64,000 nt of DNA from Hevea brasiliensis (GCF_030052815.1 NW_026614823.1:1-64000), one strand, 5' to 3'. Counted from the first letter of the stretch, positions 1-11,593 are shown. The notes: a model not told the origin generated them from the sequence alone. Program-made: numbers and translations.

Positions 1-1683
1 TAGTATTTTTAATTCAAGAGATTGTTGGCAAATCTCTTTAAATTGATGAGAGATGAAAAAGATGAGAGGGAGAGCAAGGCAAGGGTGGCGGCACCAAAGA
101 GAGAATGAACAGCTTGTATTTTTTTTCTTTTCATCCTTTCCCTTATATAGTTAGGTCACCACTTAAAACCCTTGCCACATATCACCTTCTGATTGGCTCT
201 AGGTTTAATTGGCCCAATCATATTGTGCCAAGTGTCAAACCTATATTTAATCTTGACTTTGATCATTTTACATGATTAAAAGACATATGGCAAGCTTATA
301 TGTAGTGCCATGTGTCACCATCTCATGGTGCCACATGTCATCTTGTGAAATGATCAAAATACCCTTGTATCTTAATTTTGAGTTCTCAACCCAAAATAAT
401 TATTTCTCTTCTTCTAATCAATTTATATCAAATATAAATTAATTAATTAATCTCTATTAATTAATTTCTCATAATTAAATTCATATTTAAACACTTTAAG
501 TATAAATTTAACTTATATTATACATCCATTAACCTAGATTTGGTTTTAAGCCATGCTAGGGACTTTGCAATCTAATTGCAAATCAAACATATTTAATTAA
601 TCAATTAAACTCTTTAATTAATTAATTAAATCATATTTAATTTAGTGATTACTTGTCTATGTGTGTGACTTACTAGGCTCATCACTAATTGGCAATGAGA
701 CATGATATCAACTTTTAATATTATCAAAACTCTTTCTTACCATAAATGATTTCTCTAAATCATTTTATGCACCTCATAGACCATGGTTAATACCTAGCAT
801 AGCATGTCATGGCCACTCAATTAGTAATAAGGTTTATCTTAAATGAACCTATAATCATATATTACCATGCACTAGAATCTCTCTGTTACCAAAACCCAAT
901 TCGAGCTGGAGTCATGGTTTATGTCAAATCCCATTTGCTATGAATATTATGTTCTCTTTTAATTCCAGTTCTTGATAAAAAAGATTTTCTCATTAGAAAC
1001 TCTTTTTGGATTAAATCTATCTGTCCTGGCCAGGAACTTGAAACATCAAGAACAATTAAATGAACATAGGATTTTATCCCTATTTACTTAGGGTAACAGA
1101 TTCCATCTTGATCAATACCGACCTCCATATATAACTAGTAGGAGCCAACACAGGCCCATATACCCATACACAATACAAGTATAAAAGCAGTATCAAACTC
1201 AAACCACCTATATACAAGATAAAGTGCTATCTTAGGTCTAAAGATTATATGCACTAATATTATTTATGATAATACATTGACAAGAGTAAACTCTATGTGC
1301 TTGTCATAAATATCACTAGTTTGGCCTACTTATTATGTATAAGTGCCTATCATCTTTGTTATATGGCATGAGATTCACCATTCCATCTTATTTACATCTC
1401 ATATAAATAACTTGGGAACAAATATGATTACAATCTTTCAGGATAAGTCATATCCTTATTATGAAGTATCCTCGATTATGAACCAATTTATGATACTTTG
1501 TGCTAGAAATACTGTCACTCATATTCTTAACAACTTATGAATAGAATTTCTAATAAAATATCAATGGACCTTTTCTATTACACATAAATATATTATGTAA
1601 ACGGAAAAGCGAAAATGCCTTTTATTAATAAAACATGTACAAGATACTTACTAAATGATATGCTCTAGGGCATACTACTAATA
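1..1683 (-). repeat. 3' LTR of the Copia element (partial at window edge)
   Basis: Matches 13795-15445 almost base for base. On the minus strand it begins TATTAGTAGTATGCCC where the other LTR begins TGTTAGTAG, so the terminal TG has mutated. It keeps a stretch of about 24 bp near 164-190 that the 5' LTR lacks. A TATA-like CTATATAAGG is on the minus strand at about 142-150. Confidence 0.93.
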
Positions 1684-1693
1684 ATCTCCCACT
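1684..1693 (-). other. Polypurine tract of the Copia element
   Basis: The minus strand reads AGTGGGAGAT directly before the 3' LTR. Purine-rich tracts at this position prime plus-strand DNA synthesis in LTR retrotransposons. Position and composition fit; function is inferred. Confidence 0.8.
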
Positions 1694-1829
1694 AGCACTA
1701 GAGACATTCATTACAATATCTTAGACCCATCTTCTTAAGATGTCGGTCTAGCTGAGTTTGTGACATAGGCTTAGTGAATGGATCAGCTGGATTTTTAGCT
1801 GATGCTATTTTCTGCATGGCTACATCGCC

Positions 1830-3432
1830 TCACCCAACTATTTCTCTGATAATGTGGTAGCGCCTTTCTATGTGTTTGGATTTCTGGTGAGACCGAGTTT
1901 CCTTAACCTGTATGACTGCTCCATTGTTGTCACAGTGAAGTAGAATTACTGACTCAATGGAAGGAACTACTACAAGTTCTGTCACGAACTTTTTTATCCA
2001 ATCGGCTTCCTTTGCAGCATCTGATGCAGCAATATACTCAGCCTCAGTAGTGGAATCTACAGTCGTACTCTGTTTGGAACTCTTCCAACTGACTGCACCT
2101 CCATTACAAATGAACACATATCCAGAAGTAGACTTTCTATCATCGATATCTGATTGGAAATTAGAATCAATATAACCATCCAATTGTAAGTCTCCACCTC
2201 CATAAATCAAGAATAAATCCTTAGTTATTCTCAAGTACTTAAGGATATTCTTGACAGCTATCATGTGTTCCAAACTTGGATTAGATTGATTCCTGCTAGT
2301 CAAACTAACAGCATATGCGATATCTGGCCTAGCACACAACATTGCATACATCAAACTTCCAATAGCCGAAGCATATGGAATCCTGGCCATTTTATCTCTT
2401 TCTTCAAGTGTCTTTAGAGACATCTCTTTAGAAAGGTGGATACCATGTCTCACTGGTAACAATCCTCTCTTGGAATCAAGCATGTTAAACCTCTTTAACA
2501 CATTTTCCAAGTATAGACTTTGGGATAAACCTATTATTCTTTTCGCTCTATCTCTATAGATGTGAATCCCAAGAATATAGGTTGCCTCCCCTAAGTCTTT
2601 CATGGAGAATGTATTTGACAACCATACCTTTACAGTTGTCAACATACCTGTGTCATTACCCATCAACAGAATATCATCCACATATAAGACAAGGAAAGTG
2701 ATAGCACTATCACTAACCTTCTTATATACACATGGCTCATCCTCATTTTTTATAAAACCAAATGACTTAATGGCTTTATCAAAATGGATGTTCTAACTCC
2801 TTGAAGCTTGCTTCAACCCATAAATGGATCGCTTTAGCTTGCATACTTTGGAACCATCTTGGGATTCAAAACCCCTAGGTTGTTTTCATGAAAATGTTTT
2901 CTTCAATGTATCCATTGAGAAAAGCTGTTTTGACATCCATCTGCCAAATCTCATAATCATAGTATGCAGCTATTGCTAATAGAATCCTAATTGATTTAAG
3001 TATGGCAACAGGCGAAAAAGTCTCCTCATAGTCGATTCTTTGCCTCTGGCGAAACCCTTTCGCTATTAGCCTTGCTTTATAGATCTTTACCTTTCCATTA
3101 GAACCAATTTTCTTCTTGAAAATCCATTTGTTCCTTATAGGTACAATACCTTTAGGTGGGTCAACAAGATCTCAAACTTGATTCTTATACATGGAATCAA
3201 TCTCGGATTTCATAGCATCAATCCATTTTGAAGAGTCTATATCTGATATAGCTTCTTCATAGGTAAGTGGATCATCTCCATGATCTACTTCTTCATGAGT
3301 AGACAACTCTTGTTCTTCTTCATGAAGGAAACCATATCTCACTGGTGAGTGAGATACCCTGGTTGATCTACGAGGAACAACTGTAGATGTTTCATCAATA
3401 GGTATAGGTTGACTAGATGGATCTATATCCAT
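1830..3432 (-). pseudogene. Copia pol: reverse transcriptase and RNase H, broken
   Basis: RNase H and the RT C-terminus are open from 2681 down to 1830. The catalytic YVDD box lies at about 2672-2690 (FLVLYVDDILLMGND). The RNase H part shows DSNFQSDIDDRKSTSGYVF and the end motif KHIERRYHIIREIV. The RT N-terminus continues through 2690-3432, where WIFKKK, KARLIAKGF and TFSPVA are readable. Damage includes a stop near 3172 where a Trp is usual in the motif, an indel near 2880 before the KVCKLKRSIYGLKQASRS stretch, and a stop near 2797 just after it. The upstream part (3172-3432) is the acidic linker between integrase and RT. Once a polyprotein segment, now non-functional. Confidence 0.93.
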
Positions 3433-3507
3433 CTGATCTGTTGGTTGGTCAGAATTCTCTAATTCTAACTCTATTTGCCTTCCTTTGCCTCCTTCTTGAA
3501 CAAACTT

Positions 3508-5519
3508 TTATTCAAAAAATGTGGCATCTCTACTTACCACAACCTTTTGTGGTGCAGGCAAATAAAAATAATATCCAAAACTATCTTTTGGATATCTAAC
3601 AAATCGACCCTTTTCTGATCCGGTTTTCAATTTATCAGTGTTCAGCTTTTTTATATAAGCTGGACAACCCCAAATCTTAACATGCTTAAGACTTGGTTTT
3701 CTTCCATGCCATATCTCATAAGGTGTGGAAGATCGATTTGATGGAATCCTATTCATATGCAAGTGATTCTAATGCAAATCCCCAAAAGGAAATTGGCATA
3801 TTAGTATAGCTCATCATACTACGTACCATATCCAATAGGGTACAATTTCTCCTTTCAGATACACCATTCAGCTGTGGTGTTTCTGGAGGAGTCAGCTGGG
3901 AAACAATGCCGTGCTCTCTCAAGTATTCATCAAATTCAGTACTCAAGTATTCACCTCCACGATCTGATAGAAGAGCTTTAATACTCTTTCCTGTTTGATT
4001 TTCTACTTCAGATTTAAATTCTTTAGACTTTTCAAAGGATTCATGTTTGTATTTCATCAAATACAAATACCCAAACCTTGATTTATCATCAGTAAAGGTA
4101 ATAAAGTAATGAAAACCACCTCTAGCCATTTCTTTAAATGGACCACATACATCACTATGTATTAGCTCCAAAATATTTTTAGCTCTTAGCCCTTGTCCTA
4201 CAAAGGGCGATCTAGTCATTTTGCCCTGAAGGCAGGATTCACAGGTTGGAGTAGTTTCAGAACCCAATGAGGATAGAATCCCTATTTTCTCCAGTTTTGC
4301 AATCCTATCTTCTGCAATATGACCTAACCTTAAGTGCGAAATATATTTTGAACTTGAGTTGATTTTCACCATGGCATTACATTCACTTAGATCACTTGCA
4401 TTTATTTTGTGTTTGTCATTATTATCCAAATAATAAAGACCATCATTCATATAACTCGAACCAAAATATTTATTTCCAAAATAAATATTATAAACATCAT
4501 CTGTAAACTGAAATTTATAGCCATTTCTAGTCAAACTAGATATAGAAATGATGTTCTTAAAAGCATCAGGTACATATAAAATATTATCCAAACACAAAAC
4601 ATGTCCAAACATGTAAAAAGATTTAGATCCTATGGCTAAAGCTTCAACAGTTGAGCCATCGCCAATCCGGAGTCTAACATCTCGAGAACGCAAGCTGCTA
4701 CTATTTGCTAGTTCCTGCATATCATAAGAAATGTGAGAACTGGCATCAGTATCTAAAACCCAAGCTGTAGATGAACTATGAATATCATCAGAATCTAAAT
4801 AACAAGATATGGACATATCTTCCGAAGGTGTATCCTTCTTGTCCTTCAGAGAAGCAAGATACCTTAGGCAGTTCCTTTTCCAGTGCCCATCCTGCTGGCT
4901 GTGGAAACACTTTCCTTTGACTTCATCAGCTTTAGTCTTCCCTTTCTGTTTAGCTATTTTCTTGGAAGGACCAGGAATCTGAGGTTTCTTTTTCTTATTG
5001 CCCTTCTTCTTGTTGGACTTTCCAGCAGAAGAAGATGCAATCAAAGCTACCTCTTTTCCTTTATTGCCTGGCATTTTCTTTTGGGCAATAAACAGCATGT
5101 TGAGTAAACCAACCAAGGTGCATTCCTGTTTAGTCATATGAAAATTTGTCACAAAATTCCCAAATGACTCAGAAAGGGACTGAAAGATCAAATCCGTCTG
5201 CAGTTGGAAATCCATGTTAAAGTCAAGATGTTCCAGCTGTTCAATTAGCCGAATCATCTTGTGGATATGATCCCCAATGTTCTGTCCCTCAGACATCCTC
5301 ATGCAAAACAGCTGCCTAGATATCTCATACCTAGCATTCTTGCTGTGCTCACCATACAACTCTTATAGGTGAAGGAGGATGTCACTCGCATTCTGCATGT
5401 TCTCATGCTGCTTATGTAACTCATTACTCATAGAAGCAAGCATGTAACACTTGGCTCTCATATCATGCTCCTTTCACTTGTTCAAAGTTTCATGTTCCTC
5501 TTGAGTGGCCTCTGGAGGT
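3508..5519 (-). pseudogene. Copia gag (3' part), protease and integrase, broken
   Basis: Most lies in one open frame from 5359 to 3749. In order: a gag tail, a zinc knuckle (KCFHSQQDGHWKRNC), a protease (WVLDTDASSHI) and an integrase with the HLRLGH zinc-binding region and the DDE-core stretches HSDVCGP, FTDDKSRF and LSDRGGEY. Two active sites look damaged. The second Cys of the CX2CX4HX4C knuckle is Ser, and the protease motif reads DTDAS where DTGAS is normal. Integrase stops at 3749 by frameshift and resumes in another frame at 3762-3508 (GRKPSLKHVKIWGCPAY). At the 5' side, gag is cut at 5519 by the nested insertion; its first part is at 11594-11754. A further in-frame stop sits near 5360. 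Confidence 0.93.
5515..5519. repeat. Target site duplication GAGGT (left)
   Basis: GAGGT occurs immediately before the TGTCGACACC terminus at 5520 and again immediately after the ...TGTGACA terminus at 11588. Five bases is the usual duplication length for LTR retrotransposon integration. Confidence 0.9.
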
Positions 5520-6049
5520 TGTCGACACCATATTTTGGCCGATTCCCGAAATCAATAGACTTTAAAATCGATCCCCAACACCAAGTCTCTATGTCTTTCA
5601 ATTCATTACCAATCTCTCAAACCAATTATCAAGTCTCCTTGCCAGTCAATCACATTTTCGATCTCTCATCAAACGAAATCAAACCAACATTAGGTCTTCG
5701 TGCCATCCAGTCTTATTTCTGATCTCCCTTTTATAAATATTATAGATAATCATTTAATAAAGTTAAGATTTCAATCCGGCTTAATGGTGCTTCCTATCCT
5801 AAGTGTTCAAATCAGGTTTCCAATTTTAATAATCTTAAGTTTCGTTCAGTGTTTGTTCTCGGCTTAGGCCGATCTCATGCTTACAATGTTTTTCTGACCT
5901 CTCATACATAGATTAATAATCGCTTTCAAGTTTGATGTTCTAACATGTTCAAACAATCAGGCGCTTTTACAACTTAGATACTTTCCGATCTCATCAAGTC
6001 ATTGAACAAAAGAGAGAATTTCATTTCATTTCAAAGTAAAAAATACAAG

Positions 6050-7886
6050 TCATTCGGCTGGAGGATCACCCCCAGCCTGTTCTACATTTCGCTCACCCCC
6101 TTTATCTCCCTCAGCTTCCTCCTCGCTCTCCTCTTCGTCTTGGGGAGCCAGATCCACCATCCAAGAAAAGTCCTCCTCAGGATAATGCCTCCTGAGCTCG
6201 GCCAAAAGGTCCCCGTGGGCGTTCACGTAAGCACCGACCTCCCTTGTCACTGCCTCTTCTTCTTTCACTCTAAGTTCTTTAGTGAGGCGAGCAACATCAA
6301 CAGCTCGGAGCGCCCGAGCTTCTTCAAGATCATGAGCCTACTCGGCCAATTTATCCTCATAGGATTTCATCCGCCCCTCAATTTCAACTATATAGTCCTG
6401 GGCGGATGAAAGTTGGGCTCGGTCGGAAGCTGCATCCTGGACCGCTTTCAGGATCTCCTGCCTCAAATGATGAGCCTTTTCCCTGATGATATGCTGGTTC
6501 ACCAAGCTCTCCATACTCAAGCTCATCGTCTGGGCCAGGAGATCATCGATGCTGCCCTGGGTTAGCCTGTGCCGATCCTCCTGGAGGTATATGGAAGCTC
6601 CCAGAACCTTTGCCAAACCCGGATTCTCCCGTACAGATCGGTTCTTCTCTAAGGAATGAATGAGGACCTGGGCACCGCGGGAAATGGTCCTCGTAGTAGG
6701 TTGGGAAGGACCACCTTCTGCACTAGAAGGAGCAGATGGAGGCGGTGGTTCTTCTTGTCGAGGAGGAGATCGAACTACTTCTATTTCAGGGATCGACAGT
6801 CCCGAGGGTCGGAACAAGCCTCCCAGCACCTCTCCTGAATCATGCCTCAGCGTCTGTGAGGCCTCGGCGCGCTTCATCTCCCACACTTTCTTGGAGACCT
6901 CCCTCTTACGCTTTCGGCTCTCTTTGGAAGCCTCGCTGCCTGCCATACCTGCACAAAGAAAAGTCAGTGAGTTCACTAAGGCCCAGAGATCAGAGATGTA
7001 GAAAGTACCAGGGTCGAGGTTAGAGAGCTGAAGCCTGCGTTCTTCGTCGGTAACCAGCCGCATCATCCAATGGTGTAGTTCGGCCATCACCGCATCTAAA
7101 CAGGAGAACTTCTGAGTGGCCGCCTGATCCTTTAGCTCCATTACCATTGCGCCTTCATCCTTACTCAGGGCGACATGCTTCCAAAGTGGCGGGACCAGAT
7201 ATTGCCAGCTTCGGGGGAAACCTTCGAAACCGTTCAGAATCTTGCTCCTCAACATGAAGAAGCGATTTTTCTAGTTCTTCAGTGAGGAGGGCAGATCAGT
7301 AAAGAGCCCACAGTGCAATTTAGCTTGAAAGAACCAGTACTTATCGTTCTTTTGACGAGTAAGCCTATGCAGCTCAGCGAACACCTTCGCTGTAGGATCG
7401 AGTCCCTTAGCTTGGCAGAGGCCTCTGGAGGCTACCAGGATCCGCCATGAGTTCGGATGTACTTGGGCCATCGAGACATGGTGAAATTTCAGGACGTCCT
7501 TGAAGAAGTCGTCAAGGAAAAACTGAAGCCCGGCTTTTAATTGCTCTTCGTACACCATGATCGCATCATTTTCCTCGAAAGAGTGATCGGCTCTGAGATC
7601 GCCATGGCATCTAATAAGCTCAAAGGAATCGGTTCGAAGGTTATATTCTTGACTAATGGATTGCAGATCGGTTTCCTAGAAGACCGATGGCAACTCATCC
7701 ACAGGGAGATTTTCTCTACCAGAGGAAGATGTCTGTCTTGATTGAATTGCTCGACCACGAACTAAAGCAGAAGTCGTGAGAGGTTCGGATCGCCCATTTG
7801 GTCCGACCACTTCAACTTCATTCGATGACCATGAGACATGGACGGAAGGGAGGGCTCGCCGCTCTCTGACCCTCGGCACCGCTCAT
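6050..7886 (-). pseudogene. Antisense gene inside the gypsy insert (gypsy-associated 'transposon domain' protein)
   Basis: Open frames on the minus strand (7879-7676, 7758-7537, 7558-7271, 7255-6338, 6268-6050) together resemble the 'putative gypsy type transposon domain' proteins of plants. Readable pieces are YEEQLKAGLQFFLDDFFKDV, HPNSWRILVA and FEGFPRSWQYLVPPLWK, followed by a charged basic segment and a coiled-coil-like tail. It is known that Tat-lineage elements can carry an extra antisense ORF; I infer that this is one. It has its own minus-strand TATA at 8042-8049. A GT-AG intron with a pyrimidine-rich end (TTTTCTTTGTGCAG) is likely at 6949-7008. A stop at 7271 and frame changes show decay. 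The molecular function of the family is unknown to me. Confidence 0.65.
6949..7008 (-). other. Probable intron of the antisense gene
   Basis: On the minus strand the segment begins GTACTTTCTACATC and ends TGACTTTTCTTTGTGCAG, followed by GTATGGCAGG. The length is 60 bp, a multiple of three without an in-frame stop, so reading through it would keep the frame. This is a prediction from splice-site appearance only. Confidence 0.5.
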
Positions 7887-8041
7887 TTTGAAAGAAATGG
7901 AAGAAGTTTAACTAAGAGAAGGATCAAAACCCTTACCAGAGTGTGATCGGTGTCGGAAGAACTTGAAGAAACGAGAGAATTTTGGAATCGCTCGCGGAGT
8001 GCTGAAAATAACATAAAGGAGCAACTGACTGACCCTTCCCC

Positions 8042-8049
8042 TATTTATA
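8042..8049 (-). promoter_or_regulatory. TATA box for the antisense gene
   Basis: The minus strand reads GGGTATAAATAGGGG, a near-ideal plant TATA box, about 160 bp upstream of the first ATG (7886) of the antisense gene. Spacing leaves room for a start site near 8015 and a leader of about 130 nt. Confidence 0.6.
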
Positions 8050-8336
8050 CCCGTCTGAGCATTCAATGCTCACAGTGTCCCAAGCGGCGCATCGGTTAGC
8101 GAAATTCGCCCACTTTTCTGACACGTCGCAAGAACATTCTAGAAACTCCATAAATAAATAAGGGGAGATCGACTGGTTAAAGATCGGTGGATTAAGGTAG
8201 ATGTTCAGAATTACAGATCAGCTAAGGGCTATTCAGTTAGGAATCAGATTGGATATACACATTAGAGATCGAAAAATAACCAATGCAATAATAATAAAAT
8301 GATAACTGTCAAAATAAAATTTCATTTCATTTTCGA

Positions 8337-8462
8337 AAGATCAGATTACATCATTTGGGCGATCTCAAGAGATCAGATTACATCATTTGGGCGATCTCAA
8401 GAGATCGGATTACATCATTAAGAACCTTTAAAGGTCAGATTACATCATTTGGGCGATCTCTA
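8337..8462. repeat. 32-bp tandem repeat, about four copies
   Basis: Units carry AGATCAGATTACATCATTTG followed by GGCGATCTCA, starting at about 8337, 8369, 8401 and 8432. The third copy has a variant second half. The array follows the stop of the small antisense ORF and would be in its 3' untranslated region. Confidence 0.85.
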
Positions 8463-8523
8463 GAGATCGCCAGTACATTCTACCTAGTAAGGACCTATGT
8501 CAAAGCCTAGTCTCGTGGTTGAA

Positions 8524-8937
8524 TCAAAAGATGTGTCTGATCAGAAAGCCAGCCATAGGCATCGGATAGATATACAGCTCAAATGGAGTGACTATGACTC
8601 TCATGAAAATGAGAGGAGTCATCGTCGATGTCATCGACCAGAATTGAGCCGCAGTCAGGATGCCTGATGTGGTGAGGAGCCAAATGAACTTCAAAGGGCG
8701 GTCACTGATTTTGAAAGGGAAATTAGCAGTCTTCTCGCCCGAAATCGGTTCGCCGATTATATCGGTCGACCGACTCGAGATCGACACGATCGATGTTCTC
8801 GATCTAGATCGGTAAATTAGTCCGGTTCTCTCACTGTCATCAGAGGTGGTTATCATGATTCTCCGATCACCAGGATCGTAGATTTTCAGTCGAGGAACAA
8901 AGTAAACAATCGAAAAAAGATTAAGAGCAGTCGCCAT
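8524..8937 (-). CDS. Small antisense ORF, unknown, inside the gypsy insert
   Basis: From ATG at 8937 (MATALNLFSIVYFVPRLK) the frame is open for 137 residues. The upstream extension to 9225 is probably not coding, because a minus-strand TATA-like CCTATATATG lies at 9008-9017, about 75 bp upstream of this ATG. The middle is rich in Ser, Arg and Thr (SRSRTSIVSISSRSTDI). The C-terminal third is hydrophobic (WLLTTSGILTAAQF, TPFELYIYPMPMAGFLI) and could hold one or two membrane segments. I do not recognise the family. It lies upstream of, and in line with, the larger antisense gene, with its own promoter-like and 3' sequences. It may be a chance ORF. Confidence 0.3.
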   Translation of the reverse strand: MATALNLFSIVYFVPRLKIYDPGDRRIMITTSDDSERTGLIYRSRSRTSIVSISSRSTDIIGEPISGEKTANFPFKISDRPLKFIWLLTTSGILTAAQFWSMTSTMTPLIFMRVIVTPFELYIYPMPMAGFLIRHIF

Positions 8938-9651
8938 GACCGGGATTATTGCCAGAGAAGCTAGAACAGGAGAAGTGAAAAGTGGAAAGAGGAGAAATGA
9001 AATGCGGCATATATAGGGAGTCTGAGCATTTATTACTAGCAGAAATCGAAGCAGATGCATCGGTAACCGAAGGATTAAATGCTTTGACTGAAGCAGCTTG
9101 GATAGAGGGGAAGATTCTGGAATCAAAGAGATCGGGAGAAGGGCCCGGTATGAGAAATCGGAAAAGGTCATGATGGAAAGATCGGAAGGGGTGGGAGATC
9201 GGAAAGCAAGGAGAGGATGAGACAACTTCCAATAACTGTCGTCATAATCAGAGCCGAGGTAGTTAAAGCGTTGCAGACGAGATCAAATCTCCACCGCATG
9301 CCTCATTTGCAGAATCGCCCACATTGCTAACAGGAGCCAGAACATGTCATGACAGTCCTGTACATCTCAATCTCCACCATTGATCATACTTGTAAGAATA
9401 AGCCCGGAGCCCTTGGATCAAAGAGAAGACGACAAGACCGGCGCCTTTTATTCCCGGCCCTCGGATCTCCCTTGACAAGAAGATTTTGAGCCGTTGGATT
9501 AGAAAAGAGAAAGGACAAATATTCTGAATAGGATCTCAGCCGTCCATTTTGATTCTCTTCAATTCTCAGGCATCAGATCATGTCCTTTAAAATCCAAACC
9601 TTCCATCTCCCTCAGGGGAAATCCTGACCCTTCATTAGGAGCACCCGTTCC

Positions 9652-9660
9652 CTATAAATA
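9652..9660 (+). promoter_or_regulatory. TATA box of the gypsy LTR (plus strand)
   Basis: CCCTATAAATACC is a strong TATA context in the middle of the insert, on the strand for which TG...CA ends and the U5-like right end make sense. A start near 9685 would define the U3/R border if the whole insert is one LTR. Confidence 0.55.
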
Positions 9661-10656
9661 CCTGCATGAAAAAACTGTAGGGGAGGACGAAAAAAAGGGG
9701 TGGTGATTATAGTGGAAAGGCTCTGAAACTTGATTCAGTCTTGCTACTCTGCTATTTTTAAGCTTTCAAAATAGAAAAACTTCAGAAACCAGTTTTCTAA
9801 AGTATTTCCATTGAAGGAGTGTTGGACACTGAAACTCTTCATTTTCAGTTTGTTCATTACTCTGCGATACCATCTCTCAGTTTCAGTTTTGTCTTCATCA
9901 TCTTTATATCCACTTTTTATTTTCCAAGCTCAATCTCATTCCAACCCGGTTACTGTTATAACTTGGTATTCTTTATTTCAAGGCAAGCATTAGTCCCCAG
10001 ACTATTAGCACGCAGCTCTACAATATTTGTGACTCCATAGTTAGTTCAATAGATTCAACCCCCTACAGGTGAGCGTCTAGACCGTTGCTTTATCAAGTGC
10101 TCATTTTTAATTTTTTTGTTTTCATGCTCGTAATTTTCGTCAAGTTTATGTTATGTCAAAGAGCCCCACGAAGGTGGTTATTCTCTTGAGTTTACCTTTT
10201 TGTTCATCAGTTCATGTTATTTATTTGTTCTTAGCCTTTATTACCTTCAAATGTAGGTGTTCTGGTTACGGGTAACGTGTAGGTAGTTTGATAAAATGTT
10301 GGTAGCTGTATCTTAACACGAGAGTTTCTTTAAAATAATAAAAGTTTGGATAATAAATCGGAGGAAAAGTTATGAAGTCGAACCACTAAACAAGCTCAGG
10401 AGATAGCCTGGTATAGTGGGGGATCGAGGTAAGATCGGATCCCAGACTAGTAAACGAAAGAGATCGAACATTGTCTATCAAAAGGTACTGGTAAGGCGAT
10501 CACAAAGGAGATCGGTAAAAATTCAGTCTGGTATCCCCTACCTAGTTATAAGGTATCAATGGGTTAAGAGAAGCCTTGTTCGGGTTCCCAGCGTCTTCGG
10601 ATGCCAGAACCCTTAGTCTAAGGTTCTTACGATATACGATCGTAATTAAATTCTAA

Positions 10657-11145
10657 GAGGTCGGGGGAGAGTTCTTACCCGATCCTCATTCAAACAAAAA
10701 CAGGAGATCGGAGGAGAGTTCTTATCCGAGATCCTTCATTAAAACTCTAAAATTACAAACTTAAAGAGATCGGAGGAGAGTTCTTATCCGATTCTCAACT
10801 AAAATTTTAATAAATGCTTAAAGAGATCGGAGGAGAGTTCTTATCCGATTCTCAATCAAAATTTTAATAAATATGTGGAGATCAGAGGAGAGTTCTTATC
10901 CGAGATCCTTCATTAAAACTCTAAATTAAAAATTTAAAGAGAGCGGAGGAGAGTTCTTATCTGATTCTCAATCAAAATTTTAATAAATGCTTAAAGAGAT
11001 CGGAGAAGAGTTCTTATCCAATTCTCAATCAAAATTTTAATAAATATGTGGAGATCGGATGAGAGTTCTTATCCGAGATTCCTCACTCAAACTTTAAACA
11101 GATTACCCCTAGAGATCGGGAGAAGTTTTTACCCAGATTCTCTCA
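10657..11145. repeat. Tandem array of nine 47-62 bp units
   Basis: The core GAGATCGGAGGAGAGTTCTT followed by ATCCGA recurs at 10657, 10704, 10766, 10823, 10878, 10939, 10996, 11051 and 11112. Spacers alternate between two kinds (ATCCTTCATTAAAACTC and TTCTCAATCAAAATTTTAAT), so part of the array grew as a higher-order pair or triplet. The first and last units are the most diverged. Confidence 0.92.
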
Positions 11146-11588
11146 AATCCAAACTAATATAGCACAATACGCAAAGTAACCCTCTAAACAAAAAACCGCT
11201 ACGCAATACCAACTCACTAAGGGTCGTCTCATGTACTTATGTATCTGGGTGACCCGAAAAAGTGAAAAATCAAATATTCCCTTTTATCTAAGGGATTAAC
11301 ATCATCATTCTAACCCTCCCCCCTAACTATTGATTTTAATTTGTAAAGAGCATAATATTAAATCTGTTTACCCTCATAGAGGGACGAGGCGGGGTGCCTA
11401 ACACCTTCCCCGCCCGTATATGGACCCCGAACCTAGAATCTCTGTTTTCGAAGTGGTTTCTTTTAATTTATCTTTTTTTTTTGTACAAATGGTTTCCTTT
11501 AATTTCTCTCAAAATTAAAGTGGTGACTCCTCACTCTTTCCCACTTTGGTGAATGTTCGTCCAGGCGACCGCAAAATACCATGTGACA

Positions 11589-11593
11589 GAGGT
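11589..11593. repeat. Target site duplication GAGGT (right)
   Basis: Exact copy of 5515-5519 directly after the right terminus of the nested insert; beyond it the Copia gag frame continues. Confidence 0.9.

Larger units (their letters stand above)
5520..11588 (+). mobile_element. Nested gypsy-type insert, probably a giant solo LTR (Tat/Ogre-like)
   Basis: The 6069-bp insert starts TGTCGACACCATATTTTGGC, ends GCAAAATACCATGTGACA, and sits between two GAGGT copies inside Copia gag. Its ends form an imperfect inverted repeat, as LTR ends do. Near the right end is a stretch (about 11385-11540) with GGGTGCCTAACACCTTCCCC and, later, AAAGTGGTGACTCC; I recall both as typical of the 3' end of Tat/Ogre-type gypsy LTRs. 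A plus-strand TATA (CTATAAATA) is at 9652. I saw no LTR pair, gag or pol inside, so one very long LTR left by recombination fits best. A non-autonomous element with unrecognised LTRs is the alternative. Minus-strand genes lie within (6050-7886, 8524-8937). Confidence 0.75.

Noticed and set aside
6656..7023. Overlapping plus-strand ORFs
   Set aside because: They are shadows of the antisense gene on the minus strand, in the more GC-rich part of the insert.
8524..9225. Full 233-codon minus-strand ORF
   Set aside because: The part above 8937 overlaps a probable promoter; the shorter ORF from 8937 is the better candidate, and even that is uncertain.
5520..11588. Search for an internal LTR pair
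   Set aside because: The first and last kilobase of the insert were compared by eye in direct orientation and do not match beyond short words, so a standard two-LTR element was not called.
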